From: a virus
DNA: 29,569 nt
Virus record (IMG/VR): IMGVR_UViG_3300038678_000075
Coordinates: 1-29,569 of that record
Direction: 5' to 3' (one strand)
Shown: positions 1-4,749 of the stretch, piece by piece
Layout: each line of letters begins with the position of its first letter
Numbering within the stretch: the first letter of the stretch is position 1
Program-made: the position numbers and the translations under genes
Notes under the pieces: model-generated
Seen by the model: the letters and a program-made list of their open reading frames with translations, nothing else
Databases searched by the model: none
Told to the model about the DNA's origin: nothing

Positions 1-25
1 CATAAATAGAGCCTCTAATCAGTTA

Positions 26-187
26 TTACAAAGATCCATTTGCAATTTTATGAAACTTAATAAGACGTTCTTGTTGAGTTCCTATAAGTTTACAAATATA
101 TATTTTAATTAAACCATAACAAATTACCTTATATACAGAATGACCATTCATTAACCTATAACTGCCAACATTATAAATATAATACAT
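26..187 (-). CDS. Small hypothetical protein, 53 aa
   Basis: An ATG at 187-185 opens a 53-codon frame ending in TAA at 28-26. An AGAGGA ribosome-binding site lies about five bases before the ATG, which is why this short frame is believed. The protein starts MYYIYNVGSY and is rich in Tyr, Ile and Lys, with a basic C-terminal half (QQERLIKFHKIANG). I see no signal peptide, zinc motif or clear membrane helix. It lies downstream of the tRNA-like gene on the same strand and could share its transcript. The family is not recognised. It is probably one of the small accessory proteins typical of early phage regions. Confidence 0.55.
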   Translation of the reverse strand: MYYIYNVGSYRLMNGHSVYKVICYGLIKIYICKLIGTQQERLIKFHKIANGSL

Positions 188-215
188 ATCTTAATCCTCT
201 AGTTAATTAGTTAGT

Positions 216-350
216 TAATATTTAGGTGTGGACGACAGGAATCGAACCTGCATGAAAGCCTTATAATAGTTTTGGCCAACTCTTGTCTGCTATGTACTTT
301 CTAACCAGGGTTAGCGTATACCGTTCCGCCACGCCCACACCTAAATATTA
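216..350. repeat. 16-bp perfect inverted repeat enclosing the tRNA-like gene
   Basis: Bases 216-231 (TAATATTTAGGTGTGG) are the exact reverse complement of 335-350. The inner part of each arm overlaps the acceptor strands of the tRNA-like gene, so on the minus strand the acceptor helix continues outward without a break. Seven acceptor pairs (one G-U) are followed by 12 flanking pairs, giving about 19 bp. Ordinary tRNA genes do not have complementary 5' leader and 3' trailer of this length. Confidence 0.85.
227..338 (-). tRNA. tRNA-like gene (Leu/Ser-type body) without a normal anticodon arm
   Basis: Read on the minus strand, the acceptor strands GTGGGCG and CGTCCAC pair over 7 bp with one G-U, and A is the discriminator. 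TG at positions 8-9 is followed by a D arm GCG-GAACGGTATA-CGC containing the D-loop GG. A good T arm, GCAGG-TTCGATT-CCTGT, abuts the acceptor. These parts match bacterial tRNA-Leu. The middle does not: where the anticodon arm belongs there is CTAAC-CCTG-GTTAG, a 5-bp stem with a 4-base loop. About 45 further bases follow before the T arm, part of which can pair as GAAAG with CTTTC. The length is about 112 nt against 85-90 for tRNA-Leu. CCA is not encoded (CCT follows the discriminator). It may be a degenerate tRNA, one with a small insertion, or a tRNA mimic. No amino acid can be assigned. Confidence 0.6.
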
Positions 351-408
351 TAATTAATATTGTAAAGAACACTCCACTCACCACAGAATGTCCAATACAC
401 TAGTAACT
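351..408 (-). promoter_or_regulatory. Conserved intergenic element, copy 1
   Basis: This stretch shares two blocks with 1461-1516: TAATTAATAYTGTAAAGAACACT, and AATGYYCAATACACTASTAACT, separated by about 13 variable bases. On the minus strand copy 1 lies directly upstream of the tRNA-like gene and copy 2 directly upstream of the gene starting at 1438. That position suggests a promoter or processing signal. A sigma70-style pair with good spacing is not obvious, although TTTACA occurs in the conserved block. Confidence 0.5.
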
Positions 409-624
409 CATCTTATTCATGATGGTTCTAATTACCCTTTTTACTCATATGGGCTGGGTTCGCCACTTCAATATTTTTATCGGATTCATCGGTTTATTAT
501 AAAATTACATTAGTCAGGTCCAAATCATAGGGCGCATCCTCTTTCGTTGGCCGAAGTAAACATCTCACTACTAGGCCGGTTACGTTATCCGGCGTTCCTG
601 ATGGGACAAGAACCGTTAGCAGGG
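409..624 (-). other. Gene-poor stretch with abutting hairpins
   Basis: No convincing ATG frame of useful length lies here. On the minus strand GTTCTTG/CAGGAAC (594-613, 7 bp with one G-U, 6-base loop) directly abuts GCCGG/CCGGC (575-593, 9-base loop). A weaker AGTGA/TTACT hairpin follows at about 554-568. In the first and third stems the minus strand has G-U where the plus strand would have C-A, which fits a minus-strand RNA. An open frame without an ATG also crosses the region (about 497-622 minus, ending in DLDLTNVIL). It could be a gene remnant or use a rare start, so I do not call it as a gene. Confidence 0.35.
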
Positions 625-795
625 TTATTTAAAAAACCTATTTCGCTTTCCATTACAAGTATGGCGTGGAAATGTAGCATTAGTTGAATTTGGATCATTG
701 CGCCAAGCTGCACGTTCTAACCTATTTGAAATAGTTCGAGCAGTGGCTCCAGATTCACGATCGCGTTTGGTTTTACCTTCTCTAATTTTAGGCAT
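625..795 (-). CDS. Small basic hypothetical protein, 56 aa
   Basis: The ATG at 795-793 opens 56 codons ending in TAA at 627-625. A weak AGGGAAA ribosome-binding site lies upstream. The protein is strongly basic and hydrophilic: MPKIREGKTKRDRESG, then RTISNRLERAAWRNDP, then a C-terminal KRNRFFK. This composition suits a small nucleic-acid-binding protein, but there is no recognised fold and only one Cys. It is followed by the hairpin-bearing gap before the tRNA-like gene. Support is the open frame, plausible composition and tight packing against the gene starting at 1167. Confidence 0.5.
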   Translation of the reverse strand: MPKIREGKTKRDRESGATARTISNRLERAAWRNDPNSTNATFPRHTCNGKRNRFFK

Positions 796-816
796 AGTAA
801 ATATTTCCCTATTACA

Positions 817-1167
817 TTAATCATAAAGCCATAGTGAGACATAGGCATAAGGTTTGCCGTCTAAAAATGACCTTATAAGGTGATATGATTGATTAGTTAG
901 AGTTTCATAAATATAGCATTTTGCCCGTTCGTCATATATAAGAACAGTAGTGGTACAAAAGATATATAACATTATTCGATAAGAATTCACACAAGGTTTA
1001 TTAGACAATTTAACCTCTATATAATTACATGTATCAGGAATATCAAACCACCTTGACAACCCTTTATAACATAAAGCAGGTCGACAGTGGCCGATATTAC
1101 TAACTTCACGCCATATAGGACCGTCGATACCTTTATGCTTATTTAGTTTTATAACACTAACAGTCAT
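817..1167 (-). CDS. Hypothetical protein, 116 aa
   Basis: I chose the ATG at 1167 (MTVSVIKLNK) because AGGGG lies about nine bases upstream. The longer frame would need a TTG start that overlaps the previous gene. The protein alternates hydrophobic and polar residues (YRIMLYIFCTTTVLIYDE), which suggests a small beta-rich soluble domain. It contains three scattered Cys without a CxxC pair. It follows the 83-aa gene by about 20 bases and probably shares its transcript. No family is recognised. Confidence 0.6.
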   Translation of the reverse strand: MTVSVIKLNKHKGIDGPIWREVSNIGHCRPALCYKGLSRWFDIPDTCNYIEVKLSNKPCVNSYRIMLYIFCTTTVLIYDERAKCYIYETLTNQSYHLIRSFLDGKPYAYVSLWLYD

Positions 1168-1186
1168 AATATAAACCCCTAAGCGA

Positions 1187-1438
1187 TTAATCAACTATAT
1201 AAAAAACATACAATCGATCATAGTGTTTATCATGAAAACAAATGGCACTACCTTCACGATAATCTTCAATCCATGTCCAATATTTAAAATGGAATGTATG
1301 GAAATTGTCTTGCCAAGGTTTAGGAAGCACATAAATAAATTCTTCTTTAGGATCTATTTCCATAAATTCACTAGATAAAAATGAACATATTTCCGTTTGG
1401 AGTATTTTATGTAGCTTATCGAAGCCATTTGTTTTCAT
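1187..1438 (-). CDS. Hypothetical protein, 83 aa
   Basis: The ATG at 1438 opens a frame of 83 codons, preceded by AGAGGG about a dozen bases upstream. It begins MKTNGFDKLHKILQTE and has an aromatic-rich centre (HTFHFKYWTWIEDYREG) and end. Conserved element copy 2 (1461-1516) lies immediately upstream, so this is probably the first gene of a short transcript with the 116-aa gene. No signal peptide or motif of known function is seen. It is a small soluble phage protein of unknown role. Confidence 0.65.
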   Translation of the reverse strand: MKTNGFDKLHKILQTEICSFLSSEFMEIDPKEEFIYVLPKPWQDNFHTFHFKYWTWIEDYREGSAICFHDKHYDRLYVFYIVD

Positions 1439-1460
1439 ATATAATATTTAAACCCTCTAT

Positions 1461-1516
1461 TAATTAATACTGTAAAGAACACTTCGCCGTTGGAAATGCT
1501 CAATACACTACTAACT
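1461..1516 (-). promoter_or_regulatory. Conserved intergenic element, copy 2
   Basis: This is the second copy of the two-block element seen at 351-408, differing at only a few positions in the blocks. It fills the gap between the stop of the 72-aa gene (1523) and the start of the 83-aa gene (1438). Because the centre varies while the ends are kept, a paired-block promoter or a protein-binding site is more likely than coding sequence. Confidence 0.5.
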
Positions 1517-1522
1517 ACCAGG

Positions 1523-1741
1523 TTATTCAAATACTGTACGATTAAAACCACTTATCATACCTTTGTACTTTTGAATACCATCTTCTTCAATAAATACTTC
1601 GACATCCATAGCGGGACTCATACCTGCAAAGTTTGCGATATTTTCAATACTTGTAATAACATCTTCTTTGCTTAAACCGGCGGCGTTAGCGGGTAAAGGA
1701 AATTCTTTACCATCTTTCGTTTTAAGTATTTTAATACCCAT
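1523..1741 (-). CDS. Hypothetical protein, 72 aa
   Basis: The ATG at 1741-1739 overlaps the TAA of the preceding gene (TAATG), so translation is probably coupled. The protein (MGIKILKTKDGKEFPLPANA) is acidic and soluble, and looks like a small alpha/beta domain with a predicted helix SKEDVITSIENIANF. I recognise no family. Its coupling to the 169-aa gene suggests that the two products act together. Transcription runs on into conserved element copy 2 right after the stop. Confidence 0.7.
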   Translation of the reverse strand: MGIKILKTKDGKEFPLPANAAGLSKEDVITSIENIANFAGMSPAMDVEVFIEEDGIQKYKGMISGFNRTVFE

Positions 1742-2250
1742 TACACTGCCACCTGGTTTAATACAGGACAGGCTTTAAGGTAAACCAACATTTCATCGGC
1801 TTGTACCTTTGTACCATCCTTCAGCACCTTCTTGTCGTCCTCAGTGCTTTCGGCGTGTTCCAACTTACGAATCAAACTGTTAAGACTAATAACAGGATCA
1901 ATAACACTCACCTTTCCGGCATTGCTGTATTCATACCACGGGACAGTTGGCATAGCGAATTCGAAACCTTCACGGGCCTCACGCTTAAAACGTGCTTCAC
2001 CATCCTTCATTTTGGTCAATACCAGATCGGTATTTTCCTCGATGTACTCCTGAATCGCCTTGGTACGCATACCACGAAGATCAGCCACAATTAAATCTGA
2101 CAACCAATTGCTGTTCTGGTTGTCTGCGTACTCACGAAAACCGAATACAATTAAATCCTGTACTTGAGTACGCAAGCTACGATCAGCCTTTACTACGACT
2201 GAAAGCTGGGCCTTAAAATTCTCAGCCGTTATAACTGTACGTTTTGACAT
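1741..2250 (-). CDS. Hypothetical protein, 169 aa
   Basis: The ATG at 2250 is preceded by AGGTGA at good spacing. The protein starts MSKRTVITAENFKAQLS and is soluble and mostly helical, with charged stretches such as KMKDGEARFKREAREG and RKLEHAESTEDDKK. Near its C-terminus it shares the word-level pattern (long helix, then ADEMLVYLKACPVLNQV) of phage early proteins of unknown function. It is the first gene downstream of the large structured RNA region on the same strand. It could be read from the same transcript or from a promoter within about 2251-2290. Confidence 0.75.
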   Translation of the reverse strand: MSKRTVITAENFKAQLSVVVKADRSLRTQVQDLIVFGFREYADNQNSNWLSDLIVADLRGMRTKAIQEYIEENTDLVLTKMKDGEARFKREAREGFEFAMPTVPWYEYSNAGKVSVIDPVISLNSLIRKLEHAESTEDDKKVLKDGTKVQADEMLVYLKACPVLNQVAV

Positions 2251-2283
2251 AATGTTTCACCTAATTTATATAGTTGCGAGGTA

Positions 2284-2908
2284 GATATACAGGTAAAAAG
2301 GAACTGGTGAGATTCGATACTCACGTTCCGGTGAATTACTAGTTCACGTTCCGGTCTTAATTATTAGATGACAGTTCCAAACTGTATATCCTTAAGTATA
2401 CTGGATTTCTCAATATACTTAAGACTACCTAGCGTAGCAATCTGAAATCACCCTTAGCTATGTAGTCTCGCACATGAATATTAGTTACTGTTGAGTAAGC
2501 TGTATTTTTTTCATACACAACTAACCCTAATGTGTTGGCCCGTAGGCTACTTACGTTTGGATTAGCTTCACTAATATTTTATTCAGGCTTGTAAAGCCTT
2601 CGTATTATCTTCATCGGATATAGACAATGTAAGCCTGTTACCCTACAGTCATATTAAACTATAGCTATCCTGCTATAAGACCTGACTGGCTAAGCCCTTC
2701 ACATACTGGCTTTTGCTTCATTAGATAGAGCCTAACCATCTAACTGAGTGGATTGTTACAGATATTAAGAATCTGCCATACGCGTCACCACATTGCGCCT
2801 GCCCTTTAGGGCAACTATGTGTATTTGACAAACCCATTTGGAATGCGGCCTATTCCGCATTCCCTGTCTCGGGGTTTGTACTCCATAACATTTTGGGGCC
2901 TAAGTTAT
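2284..2908 (-). ncRNA. Candidate large structured RNA, about 600 nt, multi-hairpin
   Basis: No gene is supported on either strand across more than 700 bases, yet helices follow each other almost without gaps. In plus coordinates: 2284-2292/2382-2390; 2300-2306/2372-2378; 2391-2400/2414-2423; 2423-2428/2462-2467 with 2430-2433/2457-2460; 2477-2485/2570-2578; 2501-2505/2513-2517; 2585-2590/2594-2599; 2646-2651/2683-2688 with 2660-2665/2672-2677; 2692-2696/2708-2712; 2721-2726/2738-2743; 2759-2763/2771-2775; 2789-2793/2817-2821 with 2800-2804/2809-2813; 2828-2835/2872-2879 enclosing the 9-bp 2840-2848/2855-2863; and 2885-2889/2904-2908. Two helices are longer on the minus strand because G-U replaces C-A (TTG/CAG extending the 2391-2423 stem; CTAATCC/GGGTTAG within 2520-2567). 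All flanking genes are minus. Size and phage setting recall GOLLD and ROOL RNAs. It is not identified. Confidence 0.6.
2300..2378 (-). ncRNA. tRNA-like cloverleaf at the 3' end of the structured RNA
   Basis: On the minus strand GGAACTG pairs with CAGTTCC as a 7-bp acceptor. GTGAA-CTAGTAA-TTCAC forms a 5-bp stem with a 7-base anticodon-shaped loop (C32, U33, AGU, A37, A38; AGU would read Thr codons). A 6-base variable region follows. GTGAG-TATCGAAT-CTCAC is a 5-bp arm that directly abuts the acceptor, as a T arm must. The D side is poor: 24 bases with only a short GTC/GAC or TCT/AGA helix and no GG in the loop. The T-like loop has 8 bases and lacks TTC at its start. The acceptor is followed by TTTTT, not CCA. 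A further 9-bp helix (2284-2292/2382-2390) encloses it. It is probably a tRNA mimic or a decayed tRNA rather than a working one. Confidence 0.5.
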
Positions 2909-2955
2909 TGATTTATAAAAGGATTGTGGGACTAGGAGGGGATCTTAGATGAGAA

Positions 2956-2983
2956 TTATTATCATTTAGAATATTGCAGACAA
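2956..2983 (-). promoter_or_regulatory. Weak promoter candidate upstream of the structured RNA
   Basis: On the minus strand TTGTCT (2983-2978) is followed after 16 bases by TAATAA (2961-2956); an overlapping GATAAT (2963-2958) has only 14 bases. It lies just past the terminator of the zinc-ribbon gene and before the first helix of the RNA region. The match is modest and position is the main support. Confidence 0.25.
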
Positions 2984-3008
2984 AGAAAAGGCCCATAAAT
3001 ATGGGCCT
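2984..3008 (-). terminator. Rho-independent terminator after the zinc-ribbon gene
   Basis: On the minus strand AGGCCCAT-ATTT-ATGGGCCT is an 8-bp GC-rich hairpin followed by TTTTCTTTG. It lies 15 bases past the stop of the 61-aa gene. It would separate that gene from the structured RNA downstream, which would then need its own promoter. Confidence 0.75.
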
Positions 3009-3022
3009 AAATGTTGTGGTTT

Positions 3023-3208
3023 CTAGTACGTACAGTTTGAATAGTGTTTACAATAGTGTTCACTACTATTGGGACACTCTAATATATGGCCATCAGGCCC
3101 TAAATCTCTACACTTGAGATCGTGTCCACAAACAAAACATATATTATATTCTATACACTCTTTTTCAAATTTCTTCTGTTCTAAAATCTCTTTCACTTTA
3201 TTATTCAT
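3023..3208 (-). CDS. Small zinc-ribbon-like protein, 61 aa
   Basis: The ATG at 3208 follows AGAGAGA with good spacing. After a charged N-terminal helix (KEILEQKKFEKECIE) the protein has CFVC at residues 24-27, CRDLGPDGHILEC and two further Cys near the end (HYCKHYSNC). The paired Cys and His residues suggest one or two zinc sites in a treble-clef or ribbon-like fold. A role in nucleic-acid or protein binding is inferred, not shown. The gene stands alone between two near-identical hairpins (2989-3008 and 3239-3267), so it looks like a self-contained transcription unit or cassette. Confidence 0.65.
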   Translation of the reverse strand: MNNKVKEILEQKKFEKECIEYNICFVCGHDLKCRDLGPDGHILECPNSSEHYCKHYSNCTY

Positions 3209-3238
3209 AATATTCTCTCTATCAATATGTTTTAAATT

Positions 3239-3267
3239 AGGCCCATACCTTTAACAGATATGGGCCT
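3239..3267 (-). terminator. Hairpin terminator candidate after the 164-aa gene
   Basis: On the minus strand AGGCCCATA and TATGGGCCT form a 9-bp stem with an 11-base loop, about 20 bases past the stop at 3288. It is followed by AATTTAAAAC, a weak T-tract. The stem repeats the sequence of the terminator at 2989-3008. Confidence 0.5.
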
Positions 3268-3287
3268 GAGAGGGCCTGTATTGCGCT

Positions 3288-3782
3288 CTAGGCGACGCTA
3301 GCTTGAAAGAGGACCGCTAGCCTTAGCAACATTCTATCACGCTCAGAGTGGCATACAGAGCGTTTAAAGCGCTTCTTGCCCGGTTGATAGAATATCCAGC
3401 CAGCACCATATTCATTGCATGGAATATGTGATTCGATAAAATGTGCATCGTCTAAACCATTCGCTTCGATATCGGCATAAACTACCCATAGCTCGTTGAT
3501 AATTAGACCCTGAAGGTCTGGGTTATCTAGTGCATAGGGTGATAGCTTCTGAACCTTCTCGATTAGCGCTAGTACTTGGCTAATACGGGACATATTACCG
3601 AATCTCTTAGCCTTGTCAGCACCAAGTGCTTTGGTTAGCTTGTCGCCTACCTTACGCTTATCACGGCTGGTCATGGGTACATTGCTATTAATCTTGTCCA
3701 TGTACTTGGTCACCAATTGCATCGTATCAGGAACATCAGACACAACACATAACACAGTGAAGTTGATGATTTGCGTGTTCAT
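3288..3782 (-). CDS. Hypothetical protein, 164 aa
   Basis: The ATG at 3782 overlaps the TGA of the upstream gene as ATGA, the usual coupled arrangement. An ATG three codons earlier lacks a ribosome-binding site. The protein starts MNTQIINFTVLCVVSDVPD and has a basic patch (MTSRDKRKVGDKLTKALGADKAKRFG). A mixed helical domain follows, then a Cys- and Arg-rich end (KKRFKRSVCHSERDRMLLRLAVLF). No known domain is recognised. The basic segments would suit a nucleic-acid-binding early protein, but this is inference. It ends just before the hairpin at 3239-3267. Confidence 0.7.
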   Translation of the reverse strand: MNTQIINFTVLCVVSDVPDTMQLVTKYMDKINSNVPMTSRDKRKVGDKLTKALGADKAKRFGNMSRISQVLALIEKVQKLSPYALDNPDLQGLIINELWVVYADIEANGLDDAHFIESHIPCNEYGAGWIFYQPGKKRFKRSVCHSERDRMLLRLAVLFQASVA

Positions 3783-4081
3783 AACTTGCATACTAAATTT
3801 TGAATACGATTTAAAAAATATGCACTGTCATAGTCGTTACACGCCTTCACATAACAACTAGCGTACACCTTCAATGCTTCAAGAGTATGTTGCTTATCGT
3901 TGGATGGTTGTGATTCGGCAACCGCACTATCTGACTTTATACGATAGTCGTACTTAACCCAATTCCATCCAAGTAGACAACCACTGTCCCATACTTGACC
4001 ACAAACAGACTGTACTTCCACCTTTCCGCCATTATCATAATGCTGCATTACAGCAATTTTCTCTTTCAATGTCTTACTCAT
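3779..4081 (-). CDS. Phage early protein with WxxxxYxYRI motif, 100 aa
   Basis: The ATG at 4081 has AGGTG about seven bases upstream; an in-frame ATG three codons earlier does not. The N-terminal half reads as a small beta domain: a helix KEKIAVMQHYDNG, then KVEVQSVCGQVW, and WNWVKYDYRIKSDSA at about residues 40-54. This W-x-Y-x-Y-R-I pattern recurs in short phage proteins of unknown function that usually sit in early regions. The C-terminal half is helical (EALKVYASCYVKACNDYDSAYF). It is coupled to the 164-aa gene by an ATGA overlap. Confidence 0.65.
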   Translation of the reverse strand: MSKTLKEKIAVMQHYDNGGKVEVQSVCGQVWDSGCLLGWNWVKYDYRIKSDSAVAESQPSNDKQHTLEALKVYASCYVKACNDYDSAYFLNRIQNLVCKL

Positions 4082-4122
4082 AATATTCACCTGTTGTTAA
4101 TTGGCAGCTTCATTGCTACCGC

Positions 4123-4148
4123 CTAGCACCCTGGTGACAAGGTGCTAG
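4123..4148 (-). other. 8-bp GC-rich hairpin between genes
   Basis: CTAGCACC (4123-4130) pairs with GGTGCTAG (4141-4148) around a 10-base loop. It sits between the stop of the 55-aa membrane-protein gene (4162) and the start at 4081. There is no T-tract on either side, so it may be an mRNA-stabilising or processing hairpin rather than a terminator. Confidence 0.5.
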
Positions 4149-4161
4149 ACGCTGGCTTAGT

Positions 4162-4329
4162 CTAAAATATTAACCACAAAATAAACTCTGCTACACTGGC
4201 CATTATTAGACCTGCGAGCAATAATATTAGTGGGCTTGTTCTAGTGTATTTAAAAACAATATGATGATGTAAATCCAGGACATACATATAAACAATACAG
4301 ACTAGATATAAGGTGATGTGGAGTTCCAT
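4162..4329 (-). CDS. Small membrane protein, 55 aa
   Basis: The ATG at 4329 starts three bases after the TGA of the preceding gene (TGAGTCATG), so it is probably coupled to it. The protein has two hydrophobic stretches: LYLVCIVYMYVLDL at about residues 7-20 and PLILLLAGLIMASVAEFILW at about 33-52. A short polar HHHIVFKYTRTS link separates them. This gives a two-helix hairpin in the inner membrane. Phages use such proteins in host takeover, exclusion or lysis control; which applies here cannot be told. Confidence 0.6.
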   Translation of the reverse strand: MELHITLYLVCIVYMYVLDLHHHIVFKYTRTSPLILLLAGLIMASVAEFILWLIF

Positions 4330-4332
4330 GAC

Positions 4333-4665
4333 TCAGTGGCCTAGCTGCAAGTTAGAGCAACGATACTTGACTTGCATATCATCCAGGTTGACGCATACAG
4401 GACAACCTATATCAGAATCAATTCGTATTAAGGACTTCTGATGTGTCCTGTGAATACTCCTCATAGTGATGTTAGTGATAGGTAATACGTTCCAGGCTTG
4501 AAGGCTCTTAAGCCCTTCCTCGACTCCCAATATATCCATACAGATACGTATGGTTCGGTTAGTGATGGTTGACCCAGTCATGGGGTATTCCATCATGGTT
4601 TGATGATAGTGCTCATCATTGGATGCCTTTAACTTAATAGGCATGGTATGGTTATTGCTAGGCAT
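4333..4665 (-). CDS. Hypothetical protein with C-terminal Cys motif, 110 aa
   Basis: I chose the ATG at 4665 (MPSNNHTMPIKLKASND) because GAGG stands about nine bases upstream. The protein is rich in Met, Thr and Ile, with GCPVCVNLDDMQVKYRCSN near the end. That gives a CxxC pair and a lone Cys, possibly a partial metal site. Its upstream leader carries the AACCACAA motif shared with two neighbours. No family is recognised. The stop is three bases from the start of the membrane-protein gene, so the two form one unit. Confidence 0.6.
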   Translation of the reverse strand: MPSNNHTMPIKLKASNDEHYHQTMMEYPMTGSTITNRTIRICMDILGVEEGLKSLQAWNVLPITNITMRSIHRTHQKSLIRIDSDIGCPVCVNLDDMQVKYRCSNLQLGH

Positions 4666-4678
4666 AGTATTGGTCCTC

Positions 4679-4699
4679 ACGTGGTTGTGGTTGATCTCA
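4679..4699 (-). promoter_or_regulatory. AACCACAA leader motif, copy 3
   Basis: On the minus strand TGAGATCAACCACAACCACG precedes the ribosome-binding site of the gene starting at 4665. It shares the AACCACAA core with 5242-5272 and 5516-5543 but lacks their TATACT part. Its 15-base plus-strand form TTGTGGTTGATCTCA (4685-4699) recurs exactly at 5007-5021, inside the Ala-rich gene. Confidence 0.4.
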
Positions 4700-4703
4700 T
4701 CAG

Positions 4704-4739
4704 TGGAGCATACAGCTCCAGACGCCAGTGCTGGGGCGT
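4704..4739 (-). other. Two tandem hairpins downstream of the Ala-rich gene
   Basis: TGGAGC/GCTCCA (4704-4709/4715-4720, 5-base loop) and ACGCC/GGCGT (4722-4726/4735-4739) stand side by side just after the stop at 4750. They are GC-rich but have no T-tract. They could slow transcription or protect the 3' end of the message. Confidence 0.4.
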
Positions 4740-4749
4740 TTCGATCTAG

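Noticed and set aside
227-338. Group I intron in a tRNA
   Set aside because: The extra sequence is only a few dozen bases, far too short for a group I core, and no core pairing sequences were seen.
497-622. Possible 23- to 43-codon minus-strand gene ending DLDLTNVIL
   Set aside because: Composition looks protein-like but there is no ATG and the only common alternative start (GTG) leaves 23 codons without a good ribosome-binding site; the hairpins offer another explanation for the sequence.
610-640. Programmed frameshift joining the 56-aa frame to the open frame at 497-622
   Set aside because: The T-rich run before the stop does not give a slippery heptamer in the right frame; the shifted reading meets a stop at once.
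1801-2216. Several overlapping plus-strand open frames of 70-100 codons
   Set aside because: They lie opposite the 169-aa minus gene, have no ribosome-binding sites, and would interrupt a solid minus-strand operon.
2284-2908. tmRNA or RNase P RNA as the identity of the structured region
   Set aside because: In tmRNA the acceptor is formed by the two ends of the whole molecule and a tag frame is present; here the acceptor strands are 79 bases apart and local. The conserved RNase P core sequences were not seen.
2284-2908. CRISPR array
   Set aside because: Hairpins differ in sequence and spacing; there are no identical direct repeats with regular spacers.
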